A stretch of 64,000 nt of DNA from Mucilaginibacter sp. PPCGB 2223 (GTDB lineage Bacteria > Bacteroidota > Bacteroidia > Sphingobacteriales > Sphingobacteriaceae): NCBI RefSeq assembly GCF_001705515.1, contig NZ_MDJS01000001.1:248001-312000 (forward strand), read 5' to 3'. Below the pieces are notes generated by a model. It did not search any database. It had not been told where the DNA came from and was given only the letters and a program-made list of their open reading frames with translations. Every line of letters starts with the position of its first letter. Within the stretch, counting starts at the first letter, position 1. Below, one piece after another: positions 34,605 to 46,000 of the stretch. The position numbers were made by a program, and so were the translations under genes.

Positions 34605-36548
34605 ATGAAAAACATTTGTTTAGTTTTGAGCTTTTTTTTAAGCTATGTAGGTTGTTGTTACGCCCAACAAATTTTATCTCCTGATAAAAAAATTAAGGTA
34701 GTTGTGGAAATGCAACCTGCAAGCCAGAGTGCCTTAGGCCAGGCTTATTTTAAGGTATTATATAGAAGCAATGATGCTTATATCGAAGTGTTGCCAGCCT
34801 CGCCGTTAGGTATATTAAGGGCTGATCAGCAATTCGTATCAAATCTCAAATTTATTGGCGAGGGCAAGACCGTCGCAGTTCATGACAAATATGAAATGCT
34901 GACAGGAAAGCGGAAACTTTGCGAAAACTTCGGTATTGAAAAAACATTTCATTATCAGAATGACTCTAAACAACCCCTAGATATCACTTTCAGAGTTTAT
35001 AACGACGGGGTTACTTTCAGGTATACTTTTCCAAATCATTCGGACTCGAGTTTATTGATTAAAGATGAAGCGACAGCCTATGTAATCCCCGCAGGCACGG
35101 CAAGATGGATGCAGCCATTTAATCAGTCCTATGAGAATTTTTTTCCGCTTAATACTAATGGCACTACCGAAAAAAATAATCATGATTGGGGATATCCAGC
35201 CTTGTACAAGGTTAATGATCAGCCATTATGGGTGCTGATTTCGGAAGCAAACATAAGCAGGCAAAATTGCGCGGCTAAGCTTAACAATCAGCAAGATGCA
35301 AACCTGTATAAGGTGAGTTATCCTGTGGCAAAGAAGAACTGGCATGGCGGTGCTGTTTCCGCCTTGCCATGGAAATCGCAATGGCATGTGATGATAGTAG
35401 GAAAACTGGCTGATTTGGTGGAGAGTACGTTGATTACGGATGTAAGTGAACCGGCCGCTTTTAAAGAGACTAAATGGATTGAACCCGGAAGCGCAGCCTG
35501 GGTGTACTGGGCATACAATCATGGTTCGAAAGACTATCAAAGGGTGATTGAATACATTGACCTGGCGGTAAAAATGAATTGGCCTTATGTGCTTATTGAT
35601 TGGGAATGGGATGTAATGTCGAACGGCGGAACAATAAAGGATGCGTTGAATTATGCCAGGAGCAAAGGCATCAAAACTCTTTTGTGGTATAACTCAGGTA
35701 CCGAGTGGCTTGGCGCGACGCCGGCGGACAGGCTGTTAACCCACGAGAAAAGAGAAAAGGAATTTTCATGGCTGAGAGATATGGGTGTGTCAGGTATCAA
35801 GGTCGACTTTTTTGCAGGAGACCAGCAGGACATGATGAAATATTATATGGATATTTTGGAAGATGCAGCAAAATACCATCTGCTGGTAAATTTTCATGGG
35901 GCTACTATACCTCGTGGCTGGGCGCGTACTTATCCTAATTTAATGAGTACCGAAGCGGTGTATGGTGCCGAATGGTATAATAACAACGGCATCTTAACCG
36001 ATAAGGCCGCCGCGCATAATACCACTCTTCCATTTACGCGGAATATTATAGGTTCGATGGATTATACACCGGTAACGTTTTCCAATTCGCAGCACGAACA
36101 TAAAACCTCTTTTGCCCACGAACTGGCTTTGGCAGTAGTATTTGAATCGGGCTTACAGCATTTTGCCGATAGGCCTTCTGCCTATTATGCCTTAGCTGAT
36201 GAACCCCGCAAATTCCTGATGAGTTTTCCTACAACCTGGGATGAAACAAAGCTGATAAACGGCTACCCGGGCGAAATGGTTGTTATAGCCCGAAGAAAAG
36301 GTAAACGCTGGTATGTTGCAGGGCTTAATGGAAAAGATACCGAGCAAACTCTTGATCTTGACTTTAAATTTTTAGGCAAATCAGATTATTCTTTTCAAGT
36401 ATTCAAGGACGGAGCGGATGCGAAGTCTATTATAACCGAAACAAAAAGTATCCAAAAATCAAGTATCCTGCATATCAAATGCCAGCCCCGAGGCGGCTTT
36501 TCAGGAGTAATTGTCGAGAAGAACTCAAACACACCTGAAAAAAATTGA
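34605..36548 (+). CDS. GH97 family glycoside hydrolase (probable alpha-galactosidase type)
   Basis: The 647-residue product has a signal peptide (1-21) and the three GH97 parts: an N-terminal beta-supersandwich (about 22-280), a TIM barrel (about 290-560) and a C-terminal beta domain. In the barrel, LIDWEWD, GIKVDFF with Asp401 as candidate nucleophile, and STEAVYGAE with Glu450 as candidate acid/base follow the retaining alpha-galactosidase branch rather than the inverting SusB branch. The substrate could be an alpha-galactoside or another alpha-linked sugar. It is followed 78 nt later by the GH29 gene on the same strand. Confidence 0.9.
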   Translation: MKNICLVLSFFLSYVGCCYAQQILSPDKKIKVVVEMQPASQSALGQAYFKVLYRSNDAYIEVLPASPLGILRADQQFVSNLKFIGEGKTVAVHDKYEMLTGKRKLCENFGIEKTFHYQNDSKQPLDITFRVYNDGVTFRYTFPNHSDSSLLIKDEATAYVIPAGTARWMQPFNQSYENFFPLNTNGTTEKNNHDWGYPALYKVNDQPLWVLISEANISRQNCAAKLNNQQDANLYKVSYPVAKKNWHGGAVSALPWKSQWHVMIVGKLADLVESTLITDVSEPAAFKETKWIEPGSAAWVYWAYNHGSKDYQRVIEYIDLAVKMNWPYVLIDWEWDVMSNGGTIKDALNYARSKGIKTLLWYNSGTEWLGATPADRLLTHEKREKEFSWLRDMGVSGIKVDFFAGDQQDMMKYYMDILEDAAKYHLLVNFHGATIPRGWARTYPNLMSTEAVYGAEWYNNNGILTDKAAAHNTTLPFTRNIIGSMDYTPVTFSNSQHEHKTSFAHELALAVVFESGLQHFADRPSAYYALADEPRKFLMSFPTTWDETKLINGYPGEMVVIARRKGKRWYVAGLNGKDTEQTLDLDFKFLGKSDYSFQVFKDGADAKSIITETKSIQKSSILHIKCQPRGGFSGVIVEKNSNTPEKN

Positions 36549-36626
36549 CATATGATCATGAAACGCAGGCAAATTTAAAGCATCTGGCAGCTTCGGTTAT
36601 AGAGAAATATCCGCTTAAATTGAAAC

Positions 36627-38027
36627 ATGAAAAGTTCACATCCTGAAACCAAAATGATATACAAACAAAAAATAACGATTAAGGCGATCGGTCTGTTGGC
36701 GATGCTGTTGAGCCATTCTTTTGCCGTAAAGAGCCAGCAGATGGGCGAGGCAGAAAGAAAATCAATGGAGAAAGGAAAGATTTATCCTAATTTAAAGGGC
36801 GCAGGGCAAGGTGTATCGGGTCCGGGTTCCAACCTCCCGCCCGAAAAGATGCAATGGTGGGAAGACCAGAAATTCGGAATGTTCATCCATTGGGGTTTAT
36901 ATGCAATCCCGGCAACAGGCGAATGGACCATGTTCAACCAAAAAATCCCGGCCGAGGAATATGCGAAACTCGCTGATCAGTTTAACCCAAAGCATTTTAG
37001 CGCTGCCGAATGGGCCAAAGTAGCAAAAGAGGCCGGGATGAAATATATGGTAATGGTTTCCAGGCACCATGATGGTTTTGCCCTTTGGAACAGCCCGTCG
37101 AGTTACCGTCATTTTGATAGTTGGGAAACTGCCGCTCACCGCGATTTTGTAAAAGAGTACACCGATGCATGCCGTAAAGCGGGCCTGTATGTAGGCATTT
37201 ATTATTCTCCGCTGGATTGGCGCTTCCCTGGTTATTTCGATCCGAAAGGTCTCCCTGAAAATGCCGCGCTGCTGAAGAAACAAACTTATGGGCAGGTAGA
37301 GGAGCTAATGAAAAATTATGGCAAAATAGATATTTTGTGGTACGATGGAGGCTGGTTGGCGCACAAAGGCAGCGATGCCGACGCAGCCTGGTTTTGGGAG
37401 CCGTTAAAACTTAACGCTATGGTACGCAGCTATAACCCTGATGTGGTTATTAATCCGAGATCGGGAATGTTGGGAGATTTCCAAACCGACGAGGGGGGCG
37501 CGGATGTTAAAGGGCCCATCATTCCCTTCCCATGGGAAAAATGCCTGAACCTTAATGAAACAAGCTGGGGATATAATAAAGCCCAGAAATTAATGCCACT
37601 GAAACGGATTATAGATATGCTTGTGAACACCGTTGACCGCGGGGGAAATATGTTATTAAATGTCGGTCCGGACCCGGATGGCATTATTCCACCCACTCAC
37701 GTGGAGCGCCTGAAAGAGGTGGGAGAGTGGTTAGCGAAAAATGGCGAAGGCATATATCAAACACGCCCAGGGCCTTTTCAACCTGTTGATGGTTTTTACG
37801 GAGCTACTTACAGGGGAAATAAAATATATATCCACTTGCTGAAAGCTCCGGAGGGTGATGGTGTTATTAAATTACCACCAATTAAGCAGAGTATTACAGG
37901 GTGCAAGGTATTGCATGGTGAAAAAGTTAAATTTCATCAGGACGCAACGGGTATCACCCTTGATCTGGCCGCGGTAAAATTAGATTCGCTGGTAACTACT
38001 TTGGTGTTAAAAACAGCAGGCAAATAA
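36627..38027 (+). CDS. GH29 alpha-L-fucosidase
   Basis: GH29 enzymes release alpha-linked L-fucose by a retaining mechanism. The 466-residue product shows KFGMFIHWGLYAIPA, the active-site His pair in SRHHDGFALW, the nucleophile Asp240 in ILWYDGGW and the INPRSGMLGDFQTDE region. A hydrophobic signal segment follows MIYKQKITIKAI; the start may be 36627 or the Met at 36654, which gives a more compact signal peptide. It is probably periplasmic. Together with the GH97 and the mutarotase remnant it points to fucosylated plant glycans, possibly fucosylated xyloglucan handled with the neighbouring locus. A terminator follows. Confidence 0.93.
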   Translation: MKSSHPETKMIYKQKITIKAIGLLAMLLSHSFAVKSQQMGEAERKSMEKGKIYPNLKGAGQGVSGPGSNLPPEKMQWWEDQKFGMFIHWGLYAIPATGEWTMFNQKIPAEEYAKLADQFNPKHFSAAEWAKVAKEAGMKYMVMVSRHHDGFALWNSPSSYRHFDSWETAAHRDFVKEYTDACRKAGLYVGIYYSPLDWRFPGYFDPKGLPENAALLKKQTYGQVEELMKNYGKIDILWYDGGWLAHKGSDADAAWFWEPLKLNAMVRSYNPDVVINPRSGMLGDFQTDEGGADVKGPIIPFPWEKCLNLNETSWGYNKAQKLMPLKRIIDMLVNTVDRGGNMLLNVGPDPDGIIPPTHVERLKEVGEWLAKNGEGIYQTRPGPFQPVDGFYGATYRGNKIYIHLLKAPEGDGVIKLPPIKQSITGCKVLHGEKVKFHQDATGITLDLAAVKLDSLVTTLVLKTAGK

Positions 38028-38132
38028 CCAGGAATATTCCTGCAATTAACAAGCTGGGAAGAATGGTACACCGATGTCGATTACTTTAATTATTGATCCT
38101 CAGACTTCCAGATAAAGATATACGGTTAAAGT

Positions 38133-38166
38133 AAGCGCCATAGTGGGGTGCCGGGCGCTTTTTTTT
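38133..38166 (+). terminator. Intrinsic terminator after the GH29 gene
   Basis: A 7-bp GC-rich stem (38133-38139 with 38154-38160) with a 14-nt loop is followed by a T-run to 38166. It separates the fucosidase cluster from the HTCS gene. Confidence 0.7.
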
Positions 38167-38289
38167 ACGCCTGGTTTAGATGGGTTTTCGGAGCGGATGT
38201 TTCCGGGTTTATCCGACTTTTATATTTATCTTAGTGTACCGCTTGTTAGATGCCGGGCTATTGATTTAGGCGTTTCCAATTATATTTCA

Positions 38290-41200
38290 ATGCGTGTAAA
38301 GCTTTATATTGTCATTTCGGTATTGTTTTTTACCTGCGCAGACAATTTTGCGCAAACAGGCCAGTACCAGTTTTCGCAGCTCAATATAGGTAAAGGGCTT
38401 TCAAATAATCAGGTTAACTGCATATTTAAGGATTCGCAGGGCTTTATGTGGTTTGGCACGGCATCGGGCCTTAACCGTTATGATGGTTATACCTTCAAAG
38501 TATTTAAGCACGATGACAACAATAAAAGCTCCATTAATGATGATTTCGTAACAGGCATTTTTGAAGGACCGGATAATAAATTGTGGGTGGCAACCCGTGG
38601 TGGATATTGTTTTTACGACCCGCAGACAGAGCAGTTTAATGCTGATGTGGGGGCGATGCTTCATCAGCTAAAACTTCCGGGATATCCATCGGTATCTAAA
38701 ATACTAAAGGATGGTAAAGAAGGATTTTGGTTTGTATGCCCGGATTCTGGTCTGTACCATTATAATACCCTAAAAAAGCAGACCACACGTTACTATCATC
38801 AAAGCAATTCCCACTCTTCTTTATATTCAAACCTTATTTCAGACGTCAGCTTGGATACCAATGGAAATATCTGGCTGGTTTATTATGGTGGAGTAGTAGA
38901 GAGGTTTGATGTTAAACAGTATAAAATCACCTATCGGACTGAGGTTTTCTATAAAGCAAATAATGATAAAAACAGGTATTATTCGATAACTGTCGACCGG
39001 GATAACGATTTGTGGGTTTATACCCCCGCTGTAGACCAGGGTATATATTATTACAGCCCTCGGTCAGGCGTATTGAGGCACATTGACAAGGAAACGGCTG
39101 GAGCCCGGCTGAAGTCGAACATCGTTAATAGTGTTATACAGGCTGATGACGGGCTTATATGGATCGCCACCGACCATGGCGGGATAAGCCTTATTGATAA
39201 AAAAGGGTTTAAGACCACCTACCTGCTGAACCGGGAAGACGATTCAAAATCGCTGGCACAAAATAGTGTGACGCTGTATAAAGACGATACAGGCATTATG
39301 TGGGCCGGTACTTTTAAAGAAGGAGTAAGCTACTATCATAAAAATATTATCAGATTTCCTCTTTACAGGCATTTTGTTTCAGACCCTGCGAGTTTGAGTT
39401 TTGAAGATGTTGACAAATTTGTGGAAGATAGGGCAGGGAATTTATGGATCGGGACAAATGGCGGAGGTTTAATTTATTTTAACCGGAAAACCGGCAGGTT
39501 TACACAGTATAAACACGACTCAGGAAATCCCAACAGCATCTGTAGTGATGTCATTGTCAACTTGTATATTGATCACGAACAGAAGCTATGGATAGGAGCT
39601 TATTTTGGCGGGCTCGATTGTTATGATGGTACAAAATTCATACACCACAAACATAACGACAATATATCAACCAGTATCGCCGATGACAGGGTATGGAGTA
39701 TCCTCGAAGACTCGTCGAACCGGTTGTGGATAGGCACCTTTGCCGGTGGTTTGGAGATCTTCGATCGTTCAAAGGAAATATTTTATCATCCGTTTGATCA
39801 AAATAACATCAGAAGCCCTTACGTATCTTCACTGTTTGAAGATAAATTGGGAAATATTTGGGTTGCAGGATATTTGGGAGTAGACAAAATATTGAAAAAT
39901 GAACATAGGGTAATACATTATAATAAAACAAATGACCCTAACAGTTTGGTTGGGAATAATATAAATAGCATCACCGAAGACAGCCGCAATCTGATGTGGA
40001 TAGCGACAAGGGACGGACTGAGCATACTGAACCCTAAGACAAACCGATTTGTATCTCTTACGAAGAAAAATGGTTTGCCGGACAATCAGGTTTTAAATGT
40101 ACTGGAAGACAATAGAGGAGCCATGTGGCTAAGCACCTCAAGCGGGCTATGCCGTGTAACTTTAACCCGCAATAACAACTCGTATAGCTTTCAGTTTGAA
40201 AATTTCGATAAAACAGATGGCCTGCAGGGTAAAGAATTTAATATAAATGCTGCCTTGAAAACCAGTAAAGGCGAATTGATATTTGGTGGCGGGCATGGTT
40301 TTAACATGTTCGACCCTTCGAGCATACATCCTATTGCAGATAGATCCAGATTGCTTTTTACGGATTTTAAGCTCTTTAATACGAGTTTAGCCGCCAATGA
40401 AGAATTTGATGGGAATATTATTTTATCAAAGGCCGTCTCTGCAATTCGGGATATAACACTTAGCCACAACGAAAATGTGTTTACCATTGAATTTGCATCG
40501 CTTAATTTTTTCAATCCGTCCAAGGTAAAGTATCAGTACATTATGGACGGTTTTGACAAGAACTGGCTTAATGCTGATAATACTACCCGGAATGCAACTT
40601 ATACAAATCTTGATGGAGGCGATTATGTTTTTAAAGTAAGGGCCATTAATATAGAAAGCCCCGACAATCCGAATTACATAACTTTAAAAATTAAAGTACT
40701 TCCGCCATTTTGGAAGTCAACCTTCGCTTATATTAGTTACCTGGTATTAATAGCATTTTTGCTCTTTTTTATTCGTTGGCGTGGAATAAAGAAAATAAGA
40801 CGTGAGTTTGCCGAAGAAAGAGAAAAAGAAGCAGCAAAAATACTTATTGAACAAGAACGGCAGGAAGTTAAGCGCATGCTTGAGCTTGATCAGTTAAAAA
40901 TTAAATTTTTAACTAATGTAAGCCATGAGTTCAGAACACCGCTATCGTTGATCATGGCGCCGGTTGATAAAATGATTAACCATGCAGACCCTGAGCAACA
41001 GCAGCAGCTGAGCATGATAAGGCGAAACGCCAAACGTTTATTAAACCTGGTAAACCAACTGCTCGATTTTCGCAAGATGGAAGTGCAGGAATTTAAATTA
41101 AATAATAAACCAGGGGATATTGTAAAGTTTATTAAGGACATCTCGTTTTCGTTTACAGATATTGCCGCCGAAAAAGATATCTCTTTTGCTTTTGACAGCG

Positions 41201-42489
41201 ACGTTGAAACGTTGATGACAAGTTTTGATCATGATAAGATAGAGCGGATATTATTCAACCTGCTTTCCAACGCGTTTAAATTTACACCGAAGGGCGGCCA
41301 TGTAAGCGTGTTGATAAACAGAACCGACGAAACAATCACGCCCGGATATGATCTTTTAGAAATTAAGGTGATAGACACCGGTATAGGTATCCCCCCTGAA
41401 AAACATCATAAAATATTCGAAAGATTTTTTCAGAACGATGTCCCTGAATCATTAATTAACCAGGGCAGCGGTATAGGGCTTTCCATAACCCGCGAATTTG
41501 TAAAAATACATGGCGGGGAAATTACCGTTGAAAGCGAACCCGACCATGGCAGTTGCTTTATTATCCGGTTACCGGTGCCCGTTGTATTTGATCCGGCACC
41601 AGTCGTTACGGATAGTTCGGAAGCCGCCCCGGAAGGTTTAAACGAATTAGAGGATGTAAAGAATGATGAAAAACTTAAACACCAATATGCCAACAAGCGG
41701 TCTGTAGTATTATTGGTAGAGGATAACGATGATTTTCGGTTTTACTTAAAAGATAATTTGAAGGATACTTTTTTTATTGTTGAAGCATCAAATGGTAAAG
41801 AAGGCTGGCAAAAAGCTCTGTCGCAGCATCCTGATATTATAGTCAGTGATATAAGCATGCCCGATATGAATGGCATTGATCTTTGCAAAAAGATTAAAAA
41901 TGATAAACGGACTTCACATATTCCCGTTATTTTGTTGACCGCTTTAACGGGTGAGGAAGAACAATTGAAAGGTTTGGAGATTGGCGCTAACGACTATATG
42001 ACCAAGCCGTTTAATTTCGAAATTTTACTGTCAAAAATTAAAAACCTGTTGATCCTGCAAGACAACTTTAAACGCACTTATAAAAAACAAATGGATGTGC
42101 AGCTCCAGGAAGTTACCATTGAATCTGACGACGAGAAGCTTTTAAGGAACATTGTTGAATATATCGAGCGGAATATTTTAAACTACAATCTTTCCGTAGA
42201 AGAACTGGCGCGCCAGATGAATATGAGCCGGGTTTCTCTGTATAAAAAAGTGTTAACGCTAACAGGTAAATCGCCTATTGAATTTATACGGTCAATCAGG
42301 CTGAAAAAGGCGGTGTATTTACTGGAAAACAGTCAAATGAACATCAGCCAGATATCGTATGAGGTAGGCTTCAACACGCCGAAATATTTTGCAAAACTAT
42401 TTAAGGATGAGTATAATATACTCCCCTCTGCCTATGTAGATTCGCTCAGGCAGAAGAAGACGGAAACAGAGTCTGAACATAAAGATTAG
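38290..42489 (+). CDS. Hybrid two-component system regulator (HTCS)
   Basis: One chain joins sensor, kinase, receiver and DNA-binding domain, the usual switch of Bacteroidota glycan loci. A signal peptide leads to about 14 two-component propeller repeats (to about 730), a Y_Y_Y domain (about 740-800), one membrane helix (about 812-831), HisKA with His879 (SHEFRTPLSLI), the ATPase domain, a receiver with Asp1187 (IVSDISMPDMNG) and an AraC-type helix-turn-helix end (about 1285-1385). The frame is open from 38143, but that start lies inside the terminator hairpin; the Met at 38290 begins a proper signal peptide, giving 1399 residues. It precedes SusC by 539 bp and should sense xyloglucan oligosaccharides. 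Confidence 0.95.
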   Translation: MRVKLYIVISVLFFTCADNFAQTGQYQFSQLNIGKGLSNNQVNCIFKDSQGFMWFGTASGLNRYDGYTFKVFKHDDNNKSSINDDFVTGIFEGPDNKLWVATRGGYCFYDPQTEQFNADVGAMLHQLKLPGYPSVSKILKDGKEGFWFVCPDSGLYHYNTLKKQTTRYYHQSNSHSSLYSNLISDVSLDTNGNIWLVYYGGVVERFDVKQYKITYRTEVFYKANNDKNRYYSITVDRDNDLWVYTPAVDQGIYYYSPRSGVLRHIDKETAGARLKSNIVNSVIQADDGLIWIATDHGGISLIDKKGFKTTYLLNREDDSKSLAQNSVTLYKDDTGIMWAGTFKEGVSYYHKNIIRFPLYRHFVSDPASLSFEDVDKFVEDRAGNLWIGTNGGGLIYFNRKTGRFTQYKHDSGNPNSICSDVIVNLYIDHEQKLWIGAYFGGLDCYDGTKFIHHKHNDNISTSIADDRVWSILEDSSNRLWIGTFAGGLEIFDRSKEIFYHPFDQNNIRSPYVSSLFEDKLGNIWVAGYLGVDKILKNEHRVIHYNKTNDPNSLVGNNINSITEDSRNLMWIATRDGLSILNPKTNRFVSLTKKNGLPDNQVLNVLEDNRGAMWLSTSSGLCRVTLTRNNNSYSFQFENFDKTDGLQGKEFNINAALKTSKGELIFGGGHGFNMFDPSSIHPIADRSRLLFTDFKLFNTSLAANEEFDGNIILSKAVSAIRDITLSHNENVFTIEFASLNFFNPSKVKYQYIMDGFDKNWLNADNTTRNATYTNLDGGDYVFKVRAINIESPDNPNYITLKIKVLPPFWKSTFAYISYLVLIAFLLFFIRWRGIKKIRREFAEEREKEAAKILIEQERQEVKRMLELDQLKIKFLTNVSHEFRTPLSLIMAPVDKMINHADPEQQQQLSMIRRNAKRLLNLVNQLLDFRKMEVQEFKLNNKPGDIVKFIKDISFSFTDIAAEKDISFAFDSDVETLMTSFDHDKIERILFNLLSNAFKFTPKGGHVSVLINRTDETITPGYDLLEIKVIDTGIGIPPEKHHKIFERFFQNDVPESLINQGSGIGLSITREFVKIHGGEITVESEPDHGSCFIIRLPVPVVFDPAPVVTDSSEAAPEGLNELEDVKNDEKLKHQYANKRSVVLLVEDNDDFRFYLKDNLKDTFFIVEASNGKEGWQKALSQHPDIIVSDISMPDMNGIDLCKKIKNDKRTSHIPVILLTALTGEEEQLKGLEIGANDYMTKPFNFEILLSKIKNLLILQDNFKRTYKKQMDVQLQEVTIESDDEKLLRNIVEYIERNILNYNLSVEELARQMNMSRVSLYKKVLTLTGKSPIEFIRSIRLKKAVYLLENSQMNISQISYEVGFNTPKYFAKLFKDEYNILPSAYVDSLRQKKTETESEHKD

Positions 42490-43028
42490 CCTTCAAAAGT
42501 TTATCCCGGGTTTATCTCCAAATTAGAATGTTAACCCACCAAACAACATGCTGCAATTGGTGATTATTTTTTAAAAGGTTAACAATTCGTACCGTAAAGC
42601 CAGCCTTTTTATTGTTCACATGAATGTAATTATCTTGTTTTCAGAGTGTTATATATGGGTTAACATTTGGTCTATAAACATTATCAAGTTAGCCATCTGT
42701 TTTTTTTAATCTGTCATAGATTCGTTTTTGAGAATGCATATTAACACCATGAGTTTGGCTCATGGCAGCGTTCTCCAATTATAAACTAATAAACCAAAGG
42801 GCCATTTTAATTTCTTTTGCCGGGTAAAATTTGCCAGTATTTTCGGGCATTTGTATCGCGGTTAACTGCAGGGTACATCATATCCGGCAATTATTTCTTA
42901 TCTGACCACGATGGTATATTTTATCTGATTGAATTAAATAAAACTATAAAATATGAAACAAAACTAAACGCCACTAACCACCAACCAATTATGACCAATT
43001 ATTAATAAACCTAAAATTACTTTACAAG
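42490..43028. other. Upstream region of the SusC operon
   Basis: This 539-bp gap should hold the HTCS-controlled promoter and a long AT-rich leader. A 62-codon frame at 42817-43005 looks non-coding. Besides the hairpin at 42747-42765 I see no clear structure. Confidence 0.55.
42747..42765. promoter_or_regulatory. 7-bp inverted repeat in the SusC upstream region
   Basis: CCATGAG and its exact complement flank a TTTGG spacer, 264 bp before the SusC start. It could be an operator half-site pair for the HTCS or a leader hairpin. Confidence 0.35.
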
Positions 43029-46000
43029 ATGGATAGAAATTTACGAAGAATAAGTTGCAGCATGCTGCTTTTTATGACAACCATACTAATGGCGCTGTCG
43101 GGCTACGCGCAAACTCATCGCGTCACCGGAAAAGTTACAAGCGCCGACGATTCTCAGCCAATACCGGGAGCAAGCATTAAACTTAAAGGGACTGCAGATG
43201 GAACCGTATCCTCCATTGACGGCACTTATACAATAATGGCAAAGCCAGGCGATGTATTGGTTTTTAGCTTTTTGGGATACACATCTCAGGAAATAACGGT
43301 TAAACAAGCCGGTTCAATTGATGTCAAACTGAATCCAGCGTCCAGAAACTTAAACGAAGTGGTAGTAATTGGCTATGCTCAAGCGAAAAAAGCTGATCTT
43401 ACCGGCTCAATTAGTTCGATAAAGGGGGACGACCTGCGTCAAACACTACCAACAACTTTTGACCAGGCTCTGCAAGGAAAAATTGCGGGGGTTGTAGTTC
43501 AGCAAGTTTCGGGCCAACCTGGTGGCGGGGTATCTATTCAAATACGCGGGGTGTCGTCAATAAGTGGCTCTAATTCGCCGTTGTTTGTAATTGATGGTGT
43601 TATTGTTCCGCCCGTAAGCAACCCGGGTAATGGTTCCAATCCATTAAACAGTATTAATCCCGCCGAAATAGAATCAATAGATGTATTGAAGGATGCTTCG
43701 GCAACCGCCATATACGGTTCGCAGGCAACCAATGGCGTAGTTGTTATTAGTACCAAACGGGGTAAAGCCGGAGCTCCGCAGATAAGTTATGATTTCTATG
43801 CTGGTTATCAGGAGCTGCCTAAGAGACTCCCCACTGTAGACTTGCCACAGCTTGCCACTTTTATTAACGCTCGGGCCGCTGTATGGGGCTTTGATGTAAG
43901 GCCCGAATTTGCCAACCCCCAATATTTAGGTAAGGGTACCGACTGGCAAAAAGAATTATTCCGAAAAGCACCGATGAGCAGTCATACGCTTACAATAAGC
44001 GGTGGCGATCAAAGAACCCAATATTTGCTGTCGGCCTCGTATTTTAACCAGCAGGGGATAGCCCTTGGATCTGAATTTACAAGATACTCGGTACGGCTCA
44101 ATTTAGATAATAAAACCACCAATTGGCTAAAAATAGGCACCAGCCTTCAATTAGCACACGTTGATGAAAATTTATCTGTTAACGGTGGGAGTGGTATTGA
44201 TGTTGGTAGTGGTGTAATTAATACCGCACTGAACAACACCCCCGATATCCCGGTAACAAATTCTGACGGTTCCTGGGGTGCAGTTACCAACACCAGCGGA
44301 TGGGTAACACCTTCGGCCAACCCGGTAGCATTAGCTTCCATTATCAAAAACCAGAGAAAGAGAAACCAGGTATTTGGCAATGTGTATGCCGAAATACAAT
44401 TAGCTAAAGGTTTATCGCTGCGGAATGAATTATCCGGTAATTTCGATTTTAATACACAAGATCAATTTTCGCCAACGTATACTTTTGGTAAAGGCACACC
44501 AAGCCCTAACAGCGGTTCATCGTCCGCCGGTCAGAATTTCTATACGGTAATACGTAACTTTTTAACTTATAACCATGGCTTCGGCAAACTTAAATTCGAT
44601 GCTTTAGCCGGACACGAAGCGCAGGAAAGCACTTTCGAAAATCTTAGCGGCGCGCGAAAGAACTTCGCTTCAAATAATGTACAGGCTATTAGTGCCGGCG
44701 ATATTTCTACCGCTACAAACTCAGGCGACAATTCCTTTTCTAATCCTGCAGGGGGCTCTGCGCAGGAATCCTTTTTCGGTCGTCTCAATTTTTCGTGGAA
44801 TGATAAATATCTGCTAACCGGCAATATCCGGAACGATGGTTCTTCAAATTTCCCGAGCGGCAATCGCTGGGTTACTACTTATTCGGGCGGATTTGCCTGG
44901 AAAATTAATCATGAGGCATTTTTAAAGGATGTAAGGGATATAGATGAATTGAAGTTGAGGCTTGGTTACGGGCTCACCAACAATCAGGGTATACCGGGCA
45001 ACACTTTCGTTACGCAACTTACATCGGTATCTAATGGCCTGTCGGGCACGGCACAGTTTCAGAGCAATTTAGCAAATCCGCATGTGACCTGGGAAAAAAC
45101 AGATTATTACAATGCGGGACTTGACGGAACGTTTTTTAATGGGCGGTTAAGCTTTTCATTCGATGCCTACGACCGCGAAACACATGGGCTTTTACTCAAG
45201 GTACCGCTACCGTTATACACCGGTACGGCCGCGGGTTATTCGCCAGGAACAATGGCTGCGCCCTATGCCAACGTGGGTTCGGTTAGCAATAAGGGATTTG
45301 ATTTCCAGGTTGGCTTTACTAATATTAATTCTAAAAATTTCAGTTGGAAATCCACTGTTACCGTATCGCGAAACGTTAACAAGGTACTTGATTTAGGTTC
45401 AGGTGGAAGCCAGGCCAACTTAAGCGAGTCGTTTAATAATGATGTAATTGAAACAACCGTAGTGGGCCAGCCCATTGGCGAATATTATGGCTACATATTT
45501 GACGGTGTTTTTTCAACCCCGGCTGATTTTCAAACACATGCCCGCCCTGCCAACTCGGCCGGCATGCCCTATCCAATTTCTCCGTCAGGCGGCGGTATCT
45601 GGTATGGCGACCGCATGTTTAAAGACTTGAACGGCGATGGTATTATCGATTCAAGAGACGAGACTTATTTGGGTTCGCCAACTCCCAAATTCCAGTATGG
45701 TATTAACAATACCTTTAACTACAAAAATTTTGATTTAACTATTTTCTTTAGCGGCAGCTATGGCAACAAAGTGTTCAATCAGTTAAGGGTATCGCAAACC
45801 GATCCGGGAAATAATACCAACTATTTTACAGATGTATTAGAATATGCAAAATTAGGTATGGTAGACCCGGCCGGTTCTTCTTCCGATATTAACAATGTAT
45901 ATGTTACCAACCCGGGTACAACTATTGTAGGATTAAGAAATGACAATACCAACGGTAATAATCGCCCTAATAATTTGTTTATCGAGGATGCCTCATTCCT

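Noticed and set aside
36549..36626. Possible small coding remnant between GH97 and GH29
   Set aside because: A short frame is open but has no start, no recognisable family and only about 20 codons.
38143..38289. N-terminal extension of the HTCS gene
   Set aside because: The upstream start lies inside a terminator hairpin with a T-run (38133-38166), and a signal peptide starts at 38290.
42817..43005. 62-codon frame in the SusC upstream region
   Set aside because: It lies in the AT-rich leader, shows no recognisable protein features and ends just before SusC; more likely chance.
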